Below the pieces are notes generated by a model that saw only the letters and a program-made list of their open reading frames with translations, was not told the DNA's origin and made no database searches. A stretch of DNA of 64,000 nucleotides. Source: Mycetocola spongiae. Its GTDB lineage: Bacteria; Actinomycetota; Actinomycetes; Actinomycetales; Microbacteriaceae. The stretch lies in contig NZ_CP080203.1 of assembly GCF_020424085.1 (NCBI RefSeq), forward strand, positions 682,001-746,000, written 5' to 3'. Positions 18,487-30,895 of this stretch are shown here, piece by piece; position 1 is the stretch's first letter, and each line of letters starts with the position of its first letter. The translations under genes and the position numbers were made by a program.

Positions 18487-19464
18487 TTAAACCTCGTCGA
18501 GGTCTCCGGGCAGGTTGGCATCCGTACCGGGAATGCCCTTTTCCTGCGCGCGCTTATCGGCCATCGCCAGCAGGCGACGGATGCGACCGGCGATTGCGTC
18601 CTTTGTCATCGGCGGCTCGGCCTGGTGGCCCAGCTCATCGAGGCTCGCCTCGCGGTGTGCCAGACGCAGCTGGCCCGCATATTTGAGGTGATCGGGGATG
18701 TCCTCGCCGAGGATCTCCATGGCGCGCTCCACGCGGGCGCAAGCCGCAACGGCGGCCTGGGCCGAGCGGCGGAGGTTTGCATCGTCGAAGTTCACCAGGC
18801 GGTTGGCTGTGGCGCGCACCTCGCGGCGCTGACGCAGTGCCTCCCACTCGGCCACGGTTCCCGCGGCACCCATCTGCACAAGCATCGCGCCGATGGCCTC
18901 GCCGTCACGGATGACCACGCGGTGAATGCCCCGCACCTCGCGCGCCTTGGCGGGGATACCCAGGCGGCCGGCGGCACCCACGAGGGCCATGGCCGACTCA
19001 TTGGTGGGGCAGGTGATTTCGAGGGCCGCACTGCGACCCGGATCGGTGAGCGTTCCCCGGGCCAGGAAGGCCCCACGCCAGATGCCGGCGAGTTCCTCGC
19101 GGCCTCCGGTGGTGAGCTTATTCGGCAGGCCGCGGATGGGGCGACGACGCTGATCCATGAGCCCGGTCTGGCGGGCGAGGGTCTCGCCATCCAGGACCCG
19201 GACGAGGAAATACTCGGCGCGGCGGGAGCCCGAGGGGGCAATCCGTCCGGCCTCGCTGCGGATGCCGTACAGCTCCGCCAGGTCCTTGCGTACGCGACGT
19301 ACTAATTCGGGGGTATCGACCTCGGCCTCAATGGCCAGTCGCTGGTTAATCAGGTGAAGTCCACCACTAAAGCGCAGGATGCTGGTGAGCTCCGCTGCGC
19401 GCACGGTCGTCTTGGTCGAGACAACCGAGGTGAGTTCTTTTTTGACCTCGTCGGTCAATGCCAC
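18487..19464 (-). CDS. whiA: Sporulation-type transcription regulator WhiA
   Basis: WhiA is a conserved DNA-binding protein with a LAGLIDADG-like N-terminal domain and a helix-turn-helix C-terminal domain, needed for sporulation septation in Streptomyces but present in non-sporulating Gram-positives as well. From the GTG at 19464 the protein has 325 residues, the standard length, and begins [13 protein letters not shown] as homologues do. An alternative GTG at 19509 overlaps the rapZ stop (TAGTG) and would add 15 residues. Conserved blocks include [11 protein letters not shown] and [15 protein letters not shown] near the C-terminus. Last gene of uvrA-uvrC-rapZ-whiA. Confidence 0.92.
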   Translation of the reverse strand: MALTDEVKKELTSVVSTKTTVRAAELTSILRFSGGLHLINQRLAIEAEVDTPELVRRVRKDLAELYGIRSEAGRIAPSGSRRAEYFLVRVLDGETLARQTGLMDQRRRPIRGLPNKLTTGGREELAGIWRGAFLARGTLTDPGRSAALEITCPTNESAMALVGAAGRLGIPAKAREVRGIHRVVIRDGEAIGAMLVQMGAAGTVAEWEALRQRREVRATANRLVNFDDANLRRSAQAAVAACARVERAMEILGEDIPDHLKYAGQLRLAHREASLDELGHQAEPPMTKDAIAGRIRRLLAMADKRAQEKGIPGTDANLPGDLDEV

Positions 19465-19508
19465 GCGTGTTCCAATCGTTGAATCTGAGGATTTAGATTT
19501 GCCCGGCA

Positions 19509-20393
19509 CTATTCGCGCCCCAGGTCTCGGTGAGAAAGGCTCACCGCAACACCCGGGAACTCCGCCAGGGCGGCGGCAATCTTGGTTGCAATCGCGACGG
19601 AACGGTGTTTACCGCCCGTGCACCCGATTGCAAGCATGGCGTGCCGCTTGTTTTCACGCTGGTAGCCGGCGAGTACCGGCCCCAACACGTTTAGGTAGCT
19701 GGCGACGAATTCCTCGACGCCCGGCTGGGAGAACACGTATTCACTGACCGCCGAATCTTGCCCGGTGAACGGGCGCAATTCTGGAATCCAGAAGGGGTTC
19801 GGAATGAAACGTGCATCTGCAACCATATCGGCGTCGGGCGGTAATCCATATTTGAAACCAAAACTCATCACCGAGAGCTGCACCCCGGGGGTGCCCTCGG
19901 CGGCGAAATAATCGCGAATTTTGGTGGAGAGCTGGTGCACATTCAGGTCGGTGGTATCGATCACGATATCGCTGGATTCGCGAATCGTGGCCAAACGTGC
20001 ACGCTCGGTGGCGATGCCATCCAGCGTGGTTCCGCCGCCCTGCAACGGGTGCGGCCGGCGCACGGCCTCGAAGCGGCGCACCAGCACCGCATCGGAGGCA
20101 TCGAGGAAGATCACCCGCAGCTTGGTGCCCTCGCGCAGGCTCTGGATCATGGCCTGAAGGTCACCAAAAAAATCGCGGCCGCGCACGTCCACGATCACGG
20201 CGATCTTGGGCAGTGCTCCCTCGGCACGCTCGGCGAGGTCCACCAGGGGACGCAGCATCTGCGGGGGGAGGTTATCCACCACATACCAGTCGAGGTCCTC
20301 CAGCGCGTTGGCAACGGTGGAGCGACCGGCGCCGGACATGCCGGTGACAATCAGAACCTCCTGCTGCGGAACGTCGTCGATTTCGGTACTCAT
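19509..20393 (-). CDS. rapZ: RNase adapter / nucleotide-binding protein RapZ (YvcJ family)
   Basis: RapZ-family proteins bind nucleotides and, in E. coli, small RNAs controlling amino-sugar metabolism; the actinobacterial role is less clear. The 294-residue protein has the P-loop GMSGAGRST (18-26), where Arg replaces the usual Lys as is common in actinobacterial members, then [12 protein letters not shown], and the C-terminal [10 protein letters not shown] block. An AAGGGA ribosome site precedes the ATG. It lies 48 nt after uvrC and directly before whiA. The yvcK gene that often separates rapZ and whiA is missing here. Confidence 0.93.
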   Translation of the reverse strand: MSTEIDDVPQQEVLIVTGMSGAGRSTVANALEDLDWYVVDNLPPQMLRPLVDLAERAEGALPKIAVIVDVRGRDFFGDLQAMIQSLREGTKLRVIFLDASDAVLVRRFEAVRRPHPLQGGGTTLDGIATERARLATIRESSDIVIDTTDLNVHQLSTKIRDYFAAEGTPGVQLSVMSFGFKYGLPPDADMVADARFIPNPFWIPELRPFTGQDSAVSEYVFSQPGVEEFVASYLNVLGPVLAGYQRENKRHAMLAIGCTGGKHRSVAIATKIAAALAEFPGVAVSLSHRDLGRE

Positions 20394-20441
20394 ATGCCGT
20401 GTCCCTTCGGCGTGTCCTGCGTGACACGCGTAGCTTCCAGC

Positions 20442-22325
20442 TTATCGGGCTTGGAGCGTTTCGTGGATGGCCTCGGCAAGAGCGGGCCCAATTCCGGCCA
20501 CCTCCTGGATGGCCTCGGGGGTGGCTGCCCGCAGGCGCGTGACCGATCCGAAGTGTTTCAGGAGTGCCGCGCTGCGGGTGGGTCCGAGGCCCGGAACCGT
20601 GCCCAATACCGTGCCGATGTCGTTCTTGCGACGCGCCCGCTGATGCGTAATTGCAAAGCGGTGTGCCTCGTCTCGCACGCGCTGAATGAGGAAAAGTGCC
20701 TCACTATTTCTCGGCAAAATCACGGGATAATCGCTATCGGGCAGCCAGAGCTCCTCGAGCCGCTTGGCGATGCCCGCGAGCTGAATATCGGTGCGGCCCG
20801 CTTCGGCGAGGGCGCGCGCGGCCGCGGCCACCTGGGGCTGGCCTCCATCCACGATGAGTAGCTGGGGAGGATAGGCGAATTTTTGGGGCTTCGCGACCAC
20901 CTCCCCCGGGTCGAGAATCTCGGGCTCGGCGCTCTCCTCGCCGAGATACGCGAGCCGGCGGCTGATCACCTGATAGAGCGAATCGGTATCGTCGGTGGAC
21001 TCCGCCACGTTAAAGCGGCGGTATTGATCCTTGCGCGGCAGGCCGTCCTCAAAAACCACCATCGAGGCCACGATATTGGTGCCCTGCAGGTGTGAGGCGT
21101 CATAACATTCGATGCGCAGGGGCGCATTATCCATGCCGATGGCCTCCTGGATATCGGCGAGGGCCTGGGAACGCGCGGCAAAATCGGCCGTGCGCCGCGT
21201 TTTATACAGTTTGAGGGCGTTTTGCGCGTTGATTGTGGCCGTCTGCATCAGGGCGGCCTTTTCGCCGCGCTGCGCGGCACGCAGCTCCACGCGCCCTCCC
21301 CCGCGGCGAGCCGTGAGGATATCCTCCAGGGCCTCGTGATCCTCGGGCAGCTCGGGCACGATGATCTGCCGCGGGATCTCCGCGGCATCGGCCTCGATAT
21401 AGACGCGCTGGATGATGCCGTCCACGAGTTCCCCCGCGTCGAGCTCCATCTCCTTATCCACCGTCCAGGACTTCACGCCGCGGATGCGTCCCTGTCGCAC
21501 CATGAACTGGTGCACAGCGGCGGAGAGTTCGTCGTGGGCCAGCCCAAATACATCGGCGTCCATCGATTCGCTGAGCACCACGGCGCTCTTTTCCAGCACG
21601 GCCTCAAGCGAGAGCAGGCCATCGCGATATTTGGCGGCGGCCTCATAGTCCATCTCGGCGGAGGCGGCCTTCATTTTGCGGGTCAGCTCGGTGACAAAGC
21701 GGCGATCGCCGCCCCCGAGGAAGGCCACAAAATCGTTGACGATCTTGCGGTGCTCCTCGATGGTCACCTTGCCCGAGCACGGCCCCCCACACTTGCCGAT
21801 CTGGCCGGCAAAACAGGGGCGGCCGGAGGTCATCGCGCGCTTATAGTTGGAATCGGAACACGTGCGGATCGGGAAGGCCTTTAACATCAGCGCGATGGTT
21901 TCGTGCACCGCCCAGATTTTTGGATACGGGCCAAAATACTTGGCACCGCGAATCTTTTTATTGCGCGTGACCGTGACCCGGGGGGCCTCATCGGCCATCG
22001 TGACCGCGAGATAGGGGTAGGTTTTATCGTCGCGGAATTTCACGTTAAAGGGCGGATCAAACTCCTTGATCCAGGTGAATTCGAGCTGCAGCGCCTCGAC
22101 GTCGCTGCCCACCACGGTCCAGTCCACCCCCGCCGCGGAGGTGACCATACGCCGCGTGCGCTCATGCAGGCTGCGCAGGGGTGCAAAATAATTGCTCAGG
22201 CGGGCACGCAGGTTTTTGGCCTTGCCCACGTAGAGCACCCGCCCCGACGCATCGGAAAACCGATAGACGCCGGGGCTGGTGGGGATCTCCCCCGCCTTCG
22301 GGCGATAGCTGAGGGTGTCGGCCAT
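20442..22325 (-). CDS. uvrC: Excinuclease ABC subunit C
   Basis: UvrC makes the two incisions in nucleotide excision repair. The 627-residue protein has an N-terminal GIY-YIG domain ([13 protein letters not shown] and [13 protein letters not shown]), the cysteine cluster of the middle region, a UVR motif near residue 210, an RNase-H-like C-terminal nuclease domain, and helix-hairpin-helix motifs at the end. The ATG directly abuts the uvrA stop, so translation is coupled to uvrA and it shares the uvrA damage-responsive promoter. Confidence 0.96.
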   Translation of the reverse strand: MADTLSYRPKAGEIPTSPGVYRFSDASGRVLYVGKAKNLRARLSNYFAPLRSLHERTRRMVTSAAGVDWTVVGSDVEALQLEFTWIKEFDPPFNVKFRDDKTYPYLAVTMADEAPRVTVTRNKKIRGAKYFGPYPKIWAVHETIALMLKAFPIRTCSDSNYKRAMTSGRPCFAGQIGKCGGPCSGKVTIEEHRKIVNDFVAFLGGGDRRFVTELTRKMKAASAEMDYEAAAKYRDGLLSLEAVLEKSAVVLSESMDADVFGLAHDELSAAVHQFMVRQGRIRGVKSWTVDKEMELDAGELVDGIIQRVYIEADAAEIPRQIIVPELPEDHEALEDILTARRGGGRVELRAAQRGEKAALMQTATINAQNALKLYKTRRTADFAARSQALADIQEAIGMDNAPLRIECYDASHLQGTNIVASMVVFEDGLPRKDQYRRFNVAESTDDTDSLYQVISRRLAYLGEESAEPEILDPGEVVAKPQKFAYPPQLLIVDGGQPQVAAAARALAEAGRTDIQLAGIAKRLEELWLPDSDYPVILPRNSEALFLIQRVRDEAHRFAITHQRARRKNDIGTVLGTVPGLGPTRSAALLKHFGSVTRLRAATPEAIQEVAGIGPALAEAIHETLQAR

Positions 22326-25454
<3,129 letters not shown>

Positions 25455-25460
25455 CCCTGA

Positions 25461-25483
25461 AGTCTACGCGGGACCACCGACAT
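25461..25483 (-). promoter_or_regulatory. RecA-NDp (PafBC-type) promoter of uvrA
   Basis: The minus strand reads TGTCGGTG, then eight bases, then TAGACT, matching the actinobacterial RecA-NDp consensus TTGTCRGTG-N8-TAKNNT except for its first base. The -10 ends six bases before the GTG, so transcription should begin at the start codon. The same element, with the same spacing, precedes uvrB. Confidence 0.8.
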
Positions 25484-25572
25484 TGGGATCACATTGGTTA
25501 CGCCAGGAGTGATCACGCGATGAATTTTGGTAACAACGGGATTAAAAACGGGCCTCCTCGGGGACGCGGTAT

Positions 25573-25600
25573 CGGTCGGCCACCCGCGGGTGGCCGACCG
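25573..25600 (-). terminator. Hairpin after the SDR gene
   Basis: A perfect inverted repeat, arms CGGTCGGCCACCC and GGGTGGCCGACCG, begins nine bases after the SDR stop. A T-run is not adjacent on the minus strand, so strength is uncertain. It separates the SDR gene from uvrA. Confidence 0.65.
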
Positions 25601-25608
25601 GGGATGAC

Positions 25609-26412
25609 CTATGCGGAGGGCAGTGCGGCCGCGACGGGCCAGTCGTTTGCGCGGATCAGCGCATCGGTTCCGCCATCCACAAAGACGATGGCACCGGCCA
25701 TAAAATCGGCCGCGGGGCTGAGCATAAACGTGGTCCAGGCCGCGATCTGCTCGGCACTGCCGAAGGAGCCGATCGGGATCGGGAACGAGCGCACGGCATC
25801 GCCGTTGGGTCCGTCCAGCTGGCTCTGCAGAAGCGGAGTCAGGATCGCCCCCGGCGCAATCGCGTTCAGGCGAATCCCGCTGCCCGCCCACTCCGGGGTC
25901 ACGGCCGTGCGGCGCAGCCAGCGGCTCAGCGCCAGCTTGGAGGCGCCGTACACCAGCGCGGAGGCATACTCGCCAAAGGGAGCGATCAGCTCCGGGATGG
26001 CCTCGAGATTATTATCCAGGAACGCCGAAACCAGGGCGTCGGGAACGCCCGGGGTGGTGGTGGCAGCATTGGAGGCGTACACCACAACCTTTGAGTTTCC
26101 CGCGGCCGCGAGTGCCGGGCGCAGCCCCAGCAGCAGCTCGGTCACGCCCAGATAGTTCACGCTTGCGGTGAGCATTTCGCGACCCGGGATCGGGCCCACT
26201 CCCGCGGCCAATACGGCGCCATCGAGGCGTCCAGCGGATTTTTCCAGGACGGTGGCCACGGCCTGCGCGCGGCCCTCGGCGGTGGAGAGATCGGCGATGA
26301 TATCGGCATCGCGCAGGTCGATGCCCAGCACCTCGTGGCCCTGGGCGATCAACTGCTCGGCGCTTGCGCGCCCCATCCCCGACCCGGATCCGGTGACAAC
26401 ATAGAGCGACAT
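25609..26412 (-). CDS. SDR family oxidoreductase
   Basis: A 267-residue short-chain dehydrogenase/reductase. The NAD(P)-binding motif TGSGSGMG is at 7-14, an AAGVG segment follows near 70, and the catalytic YGASK is at 155-159. The acidic pair in DLRDAD suggests NAD preference. The substrate cannot be told from sequence; the pattern resembles hydroxysteroid or alcohol dehydrogenases. It lies 15 nt downstream of a MarR-family gene on the same strand, so its expression probably follows that regulator. Confidence 0.85.
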   Translation of the reverse strand: MSLYVVTGSGSGMGRASAEQLIAQGHEVLGIDLRDADIIADLSTAEGRAQAVATVLEKSAGRLDGAVLAAGVGPIPGREMLTASVNYLGVTELLLGLRPALAAAGNSKVVVYASNAATTTPGVPDALVSAFLDNNLEAIPELIAPFGEYASALVYGASKLALSRWLRRTAVTPEWAGSGIRLNAIAPGAILTPLLQSQLDGPNGDAVRSFPIPIGSFGSAEQIAAWTTFMLSPAADFMAGAIVFVDGGTDALIRANDWPVAAALPSA

Positions 26413-26427
26413 GTGCTTCTCCTTGCG

Positions 26428-26952
26428 TTATTTTTTGGGGGTCGCGGCGGGTACCGCGGCGTCTAGAGGGGCCGTGGCGCGGCGCGCAAAACGACCAAAA
26501 TATTCGGTGAGCACCGCGATATCGGGCTCGCTCCACTCGGCGAGGATTTCCGCGATCATGCGGTCTCCCCCGGCGCTGAGCCGCTCCGCCACCGATACGC
26601 CGGCGGGGGTGAGTGAAACTAGCGAGGCCCGCGCGTCCTCGGGATCGGGAAGCCGCACCACCAGCCCCGCGGCGGCGAGGCGCGCGAGCTGCTTACTCAT
26701 CGAGGAGGCCGTCAGCCGCAGCTCATGCGCGAGGTCCCCGGGGCGCAGCCGGCTCACCCGCGCCAGGGCAAAGAGGCAGGGGATATCGGTGGTCTCCACG
26801 TCCACCCCAGACTCGCGGGCGATATGCGCCATGGTATCCGGGTGTGACCAGTGGGTGATCACCCGGATCAGCGAGGTGAGCAAGGGCGAGTCATAGGTGA
26901 CCCCGGGCTCATACTCCCCCGCGCCGCGATGTGCGTCCAGCCTTCGCGCCAT
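26428..26952 (-). CDS. MarR-family transcriptional regulator
   Basis: A 174-residue winged-helix regulator. The core LRPGDLAHELRLTASSMSKQ is the recognition region, followed by the wing with PDPEDARASLVSLT, typical of MarR proteins. Such regulators usually repress their own operon and respond to small phenolic or toxic compounds. The gene is first in a two-gene unit with the SDR gene. The ATG has a GGGGGAG ribosome site, and a palindrome overlaps the expected promoter. Confidence 0.88.
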   Translation of the reverse strand: MARRLDAHRGAGEYEPGVTYDSPLLTSLIRVITHWSHPDTMAHIARESGVDVETTDIPCLFALARVSRLRPGDLAHELRLTASSMSKQLARLAAAGLVVRLPDPEDARASLVSLTPAGVSVAERLSAGGDRMIAEILAEWSEPDIAVLTEYFGRFARRATAPLDAAVPAATPKK

Positions 26953-26971
26953 CGTCTCCCCCTTAAACTAT

Positions 26972-26989
26972 TTTCCTAAGGAAAGTATA
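26972..26989 (-). promoter_or_regulatory. marR promoter -10 and operator-like palindrome
   Basis: TTTCCTAAGGAAA at 26972-26984 is a palindrome apart from its central base. A TATACT -10 on the minus strand (26984-26989) touches its upstream edge, so a bound regulator would block initiation. This is the expected layout for MarR autoregulation, but the link is inferred. Confidence 0.55.
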
Positions 26990-27012
26990 TCGGGGTGGGG
27001 TGCTCCCGTCCA

Positions 27013-27050
27013 GAAAAACCTCGGGGGCCCATCCTTCTGGATGGGCCCCC
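27013..27050 (-). terminator. uvrB terminator
   Basis: Arms GGGGGCCCATCC and GGATGGGCCCCC at 27023-27050 enclose TTCT. The minus strand continues with CGAGGTTTTTC. It lies 22 nt after the uvrB stop and insulates the marR promoter. Confidence 0.9.
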
Positions 27051-27072
27051 GGGGCTTCTCTTGGTAAATCCG

Positions 27073-29139
27073 CTAGATATGGCCCGCCTTGGACATTTGG
27101 CGGAGCTCCTTTTTGAGGTCCTGCACCTCATCGCGAAGCCGGCCCGCGAGCTCAAATTTCAGCTCGGCCGCGGCCGCGAGCATCTGCGCGTTAAGATCGC
27201 CGATCAGCGATTCCAGCTCGGCGGCGCCCTCGGCCGCGATGCCCTCGCGGCGCAGCTGCGGGGTGGGGGATTTTTTCTTTTCGTCGTATTTGCCCGCGAG
27301 CAACTCGGCGGTATCCGCGCCCTCGCGCAGCAGCTGATCGGTGATATCGGCGATCTTCTTGCGCAGCGGCTGAGGGTCGATGCCGTGCAAGGTGTTATAG
27401 GCCACCTGCTTTTCGCGGCGACGATCGGTCTCGTCGATGGCCTGCCGCATGGAGGGAGTGATCTTATCGGCATACATATGCACCTGACCCGAGACGTTTC
27501 GGGCCGCACGACCGATGGTCTGGATCAGCGATGTGGAGGAGCGCAGGAAGCCCTCCTTATCGGCATCCAGGATGGCCACCAGCGATACCTCGGGAAGGTC
27601 CAGACCCTCCCGCAGCAGGTTGATGCCCACCAGGACGTCATAAACACCCTGGCGCAGCTCGGTCAGCAGCTCCACGCGGCGCAGGGTATCCACATCGGAG
27701 TGCAGATAGCGCACCCGGACACCGGCCTCGGTGAGGAAGTCGGTGAGCTCCTCGGCCATTTTTTTGGTGAGGGTGGTGACCAGGACGCGCTCATCGCGCT
27801 CGGCCCGGGCGCGGATCTCCTCCAGCAGGTCGTCGATCTGCCCCTCCGAGGGCTTCAGGATGATCTCGGGGTCGATCAGGCCCGTGGGGCGGATGATCTG
27901 CTCCACCACGCCATCGGCGATGCCCATCTCGTATTTGCCCGGGGTGGCCGAGAGGTATACGGTCTGGCCCACGCGGTTTTTAAACTCGGAGAACGTCAGC
28001 GGGCGGTTATCCATGGCGCTGGGCAGGCGGAAACCGTGGTCTACCAGCGTGCGCTTGCGCGAGGCATCACCCTCAAACATCGCGCCGATCTGCGGAACGG
28101 TGACGTGGGACTCGTCGATAACGGTGAGGAAGTCATCGGGGAAATAATCGAGCAGGCAGTTGGGGGCCTCGCCGGGACTGCGGGCGTCAATATGGCGCGA
28201 GTAGTTCTCGATGCCGGAGCAGAAACCAATCTGCTGCATCATCTCGAGGTCAAACGTGGTGCGCATGCGCAGCCGCTGGGCCTCGAGCAGCTTGCCCTGG
28301 CCCTCAAGCTCCTCGAGCCGAATCTCAAGCTCCTCCTCGATGGTTTTCATGGCGCGCTGCATGGTCTCGGGGCTCGCGGCGTAGTGGGTGGCCGGGAATA
28401 CGGAAATGGCATCAAGCTTCTGCACGATCTCGCCCGTGAGCGGGTGCAGCGAATAGATGGCCTCGATCTCATCGCCAAAAAGCTCGATGCGAATGGCGAG
28501 CTCCTCATAGACCGGAATGATCTCGATGGTATCGCCGCGCACCCGGAAGTTTCCGCGGGAAAAATCGATATCGTTGCGGTTGTACTGCATCCCCACAAAG
28601 CGGCGAATGAGGCGGTCCCGCCCCACATTTTCGCCCACCTGCAGCGCCACCATGGCCTCTAAATACTCCTCGGCCGCACCCAGGCCATAGATACACGACA
28701 CCGTGGAGACCACCACCACATCGCGCCGACTCAGCAGCGAATTGGTGGTGGAGTGGCGCAGGCGCTCCACCTCGGCGTTGACCGAGGAGTCTTTTTCGAT
28801 GAAGGTATCGGTCTGCGGGACGTAGGCCTCGGGCTGGTAATAATCGTAATAGGAGACAAAATATTCCACGGCGTTATTGGGTAAGAGCTCGCGGAACTCA
28901 TTGGCCAGCTGGGCAGCAAGCGTTTTATTATGCGCCATCACCAGCGTGGGCCGCTGCACCTGCTCGATGAGCCAGGCGGTGGTGGCGGACTTACCGGTAC
29001 CCGTGGCACCCAATAGCACCACGTCGGCCTCACCGGCGTTGATACGCTGCGCAAGATCGGCAATGGCGGCGGGCTGATCACCGCTCGGGGTATATTCGCT
29101 GATGACCTCAAACGGGCGGACTGAACGGGTGGGTTCCAT
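27073..29139 (-). CDS. uvrB: Excinuclease ABC subunit B
   Basis: UvrB is the helicase-like damage-verification subunit of excision repair. The 688-residue protein has Walker A GATGTGKS (44-51), the beta-hairpin region with [14 protein letters not shown]-type and later helicase motifs with [10 protein letters not shown] and QTIGRAARN, and a C-terminal UVR motif for UvrC contact. The ATG has no Shine-Dalgarno; a TAGACT -10 ends six bases upstream, predicting a leaderless mRNA. It is monocistronic and its promoter matches the uvrA promoter. Confidence 0.97.
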   Translation of the reverse strand: MEPTRSVRPFEVISEYTPSGDQPAAIADLAQRINAGEADVVLLGATGTGKSATTAWLIEQVQRPTLVMAHNKTLAAQLANEFRELLPNNAVEYFVSYYDYYQPEAYVPQTDTFIEKDSSVNAEVERLRHSTTNSLLSRRDVVVVSTVSCIYGLGAAEEYLEAMVALQVGENVGRDRLIRRFVGMQYNRNDIDFSRGNFRVRGDTIEIIPVYEELAIRIELFGDEIEAIYSLHPLTGEIVQKLDAISVFPATHYAASPETMQRAMKTIEEELEIRLEELEGQGKLLEAQRLRMRTTFDLEMMQQIGFCSGIENYSRHIDARSPGEAPNCLLDYFPDDFLTVIDESHVTVPQIGAMFEGDASRKRTLVDHGFRLPSAMDNRPLTFSEFKNRVGQTVYLSATPGKYEMGIADGVVEQIIRPTGLIDPEIILKPSEGQIDDLLEEIRARAERDERVLVTTLTKKMAEELTDFLTEAGVRVRYLHSDVDTLRRVELLTELRQGVYDVLVGINLLREGLDLPEVSLVAILDADKEGFLRSSTSLIQTIGRAARNVSGQVHMYADKITPSMRQAIDETDRRREKQVAYNTLHGIDPQPLRKKIADITDQLLREGADTAELLAGKYDEKKKSPTPQLRREGIAAEGAAELESLIGDLNAQMLAAAAELKFELAGRLRDEVQDLKKELRQMSKAGHI

Positions 29140-29145
29140 GCCTCA

Positions 29146-29168
29146 AGTCTAGGCACCACCACCGACAT
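29146..29168 (-). promoter_or_regulatory. RecA-NDp (PafBC-type) promoter of uvrB
   Basis: The minus strand reads TGTCGGTG-N8-TAGACT, then six bases, then ATG. Over 27 aligned bases it is identical at 23 positions to the uvrA promoter. The match to the known LexA-independent damage promoter of actinobacteria is strong. Confidence 0.8.
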
Positions 29169-29229
29169 TGGCGCGAATGTTCGCCACGGGCTACACGGGT
29201 GGATTCGTGCGCGCCGGGCGCGCACGCGG

Positions 29230-29235
29230 TAGCGT
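29230..29235 (+). promoter_or_regulatory. -10 element for a leaderless SDR transcript
   Basis: TAGCGT is followed by six bases and then the ATG at 29242. No ribosome site is present. A -35 element is not evident. Confidence 0.45.
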
Positions 29236-29241
29236 CGCAGT

Positions 29242-30186
29242 ATGCATCCGTGGACCCCCGCCAATCTGCCCCACTCCCCCGAAAAAACCTTCGTGGTGAC
29301 CGGCGGCAACGCGGGCATCGGGTTTTTTATCGCCGAGCAATTGCTGGATACCGGGGCCGAGGTCATCCTCGCCTGCCGCAGCGAGGAGCGGGCCGCCGCG
29401 GCGATCACCACCCTGAGTGCCCATAAGCCCCACGGCCGCCTCGGTTTTATCCGCCTCGACCTGGCCGATCCCGCGAGCATCACCGCGGCGGCGGCGGATA
29501 TCCGTGCGCTTCCCCGCGTGGACGGCCTGATCCTCAACGGCGGGGCCAAGATTGTGGACACCCGCGCCGAGACCCGCGCGGGTGAGGAACTCGTCTTTGG
29601 CACCAATCAGCTGGGAAATTTTGCCCTCATTGCACGCGTGCTGGACGCCCTGGAGCGCCGGCCCGGGGCGCGCATCATCACGATGGGCAGCCTGGGCTAT
29701 CTGGTGGCCCGGCTTGACCCGCGGGACGTGGATCACCGGGCGGGCTCCTATGCGGGGCTGGCCACCTATACCGCCTCCAAATACGCGCAGATGCTCACGG
29801 CCCGGGAGCTGGATCGCCGCCTGCGCGCGGCCGGCATGGGAACGCGCAGCCTGATCGCCCAGCCGGGGGTGGCCCTGGACGAACTCGGCCCGCGCCGCGA
29901 GCCCGCGCCCCCGTATCGGCCGTGGGCCCCGCTCCGGGCGCGCACAGCGCGCCTCCTCTTCCAGGGAAAGGATGCCGGGGCCTGGCCCGCGGTCCGCGCC
30001 ACGCTGGATCCGGCGGCGCAGGGCGGCTCCCTCTGGGGGCCGCGGTTCCTCGCGAGCCGCGGGGCCCCGGTGCGCGCGCGGCTCCCCCGCCGCCTGCGCG
30101 CCGAAAACCTGGCTGCGCGCATCTGGTCGCTGAGCGAGGAGCGCACGGGGCTGTCCCTCCTCCCCGAGTTCGCCCCGCGCGACTAA
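29242..30186 (+). CDS. SDR family oxidoreductase (retinol-dehydrogenase-like)
   Basis: A 314-residue short-chain dehydrogenase. TGGNAGIG at 20-27 binds the dinucleotide, LACRSEER at about 43-50 suggests NADP(H) preference, LNGG replaces the usual NNAG near 98-101, and YTASK is at 176-180. The general build is that of the retinol dehydrogenase/WW-oxidoreductase-like group, but the substrate is unknown. The C-terminal third is unusually Arg/Pro/Ala rich. It stands alone and lies 9 nt from the convergent tetR stop. Confidence 0.83.
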   Translation: MHPWTPANLPHSPEKTFVVTGGNAGIGFFIAEQLLDTGAEVILACRSEERAAAAITTLSAHKPHGRLGFIRLDLADPASITAAAADIRALPRVDGLILNGGAKIVDTRAETRAGEELVFGTNQLGNFALIARVLDALERRPGARIITMGSLGYLVARLDPRDVDHRAGSYAGLATYTASKYAQMLTARELDRRLRAAGMGTRSLIAQPGVALDELGPRREPAPPYRPWAPLRARTARLLFQGKDAGAWPAVRATLDPAAQGGSLWGPRFLASRGAPVRARLPRRLRAENLAARIWSLSEERTGLSLLPEFAPRD

Positions 30187-30195
30187 CGGGGGCGA

Positions 30196-30807
30196 TCAGG
30201 CCGCCCGCACCTCGGGGAACGCGAGGAAGGACTCCAGGGAGTCCAGATAGGCCTCGGGGTCGAAGCCCGGGAGCAGGGCCGATTGCAGGATGAATCCCTG
30301 CCCCAGCGAGGCCAGCCCGGGCGCGAGCCGTGCGGCATGGCGCCGCGCCCGCTCGGCATCCAGGCCGCGATCCTGGATAAACCAGCGCTCCAAATACGCG
30401 GAGAAATAGCCGATAAAACCGTCGATCGCGCGGATAGCGTGCACATGCAGCGCCTCCTCCACAACGGCCTCGGACCAGACCTGCACCACCAGCCCAAACT
30501 CCACAAAATCCTCGGGGAAATCCACAAAAATCGCGCGCATCATCTCGTGGGGCGGGGGGATCGACTCCCCCGAGTTCATGCCCTCAATCAGGGACCAGCG
30601 CACGGTGAGCACCTCGCCGGCCACGGCCTCGATCAGGTCGTCCTTATTTTTATAGTGGCCGTAAATCGCCCCCGCGGAGAGCCCGGACTCGGCGATGATA
30701 TCGGCCATGGACGTGGCCTGAAAGCCGCGCCGGGCAAAGCAGCGCAGGGCCGCCTGGGCAATCTCGGAACGCTTGCGCTCCCGATATTCATCACTCACTC
30801 TGGGCAT
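30196..30807 (-). CDS. TetR-family transcriptional regulator
   Basis: A 203-residue regulator with an N-terminal helix-turn-helix (AALRCFARRGFQATSM then GLSAGAIYGHYKNKDDL), typical of TetR proteins, and a diverse ligand-binding C-terminal domain. It is divergent from a membrane-protein gene. Twin GAACGTTC-type sites in the shared promoter region are its likely operators. The start is ATG six bases after a TAGGGT -10, so its mRNA should be leaderless and it probably represses itself. Confidence 0.9.
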   Translation of the reverse strand: MPRVSDEYRERKRSEIAQAALRCFARRGFQATSMADIIAESGLSAGAIYGHYKNKDDLIEAVAGEVLTVRWSLIEGMNSGESIPPPHEMMRAIFVDFPEDFVEFGLVVQVWSEAVVEEALHVHAIRAIDGFIGYFSAYLERWFIQDRGLDAERARRHAARLAPGLASLGQGFILQSALLPGFDPEAYLDSLESFLAFPEVRAA

Positions 30808-30813
30808 ACCGCC

Positions 30814-30879
30814 ACCCTAAACCGAACGTTCGTTCTTGACAAGAGGCACACGCTTGCGCACAATAAAGAACGTTCATTC
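30814..30879. promoter_or_regulatory. Divergent promoters with twin TetR operators
   Basis: Operators GAACGTTCGTTC (30824-30835) and GAACGTTCATTC (30868-30879) lie 44 bp apart, about four helical turns. The tetR promoter (minus) has -35 TTGTCA at 30837-30842, a 17-bp spacer holding the first operator, and -10 TAGGGT at 30814-30819. The plus promoter has -35 TTGACA at 30836-30841 and -10 CACAAT at 30859-30864, with the second operator just downstream. The two -35 elements overlap on opposite strands. Confidence 0.75.
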
Positions 30880-30895
30880 TTTTTAAGGAGTCCCG

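Noticed and set aside
26995-28662. 555-codon open frame opposite uvrB
   Set aside because: Antisense shadow of uvrB with the same composition artefact.
29172-29184. LexA-type SOS box CGAATGTTCG upstream of uvrB
   Set aside because: The half-sites are too close together for the actinobacterial CGAAC-N4-GTTCG box, and the RecA-NDp motif explains the promoter better.
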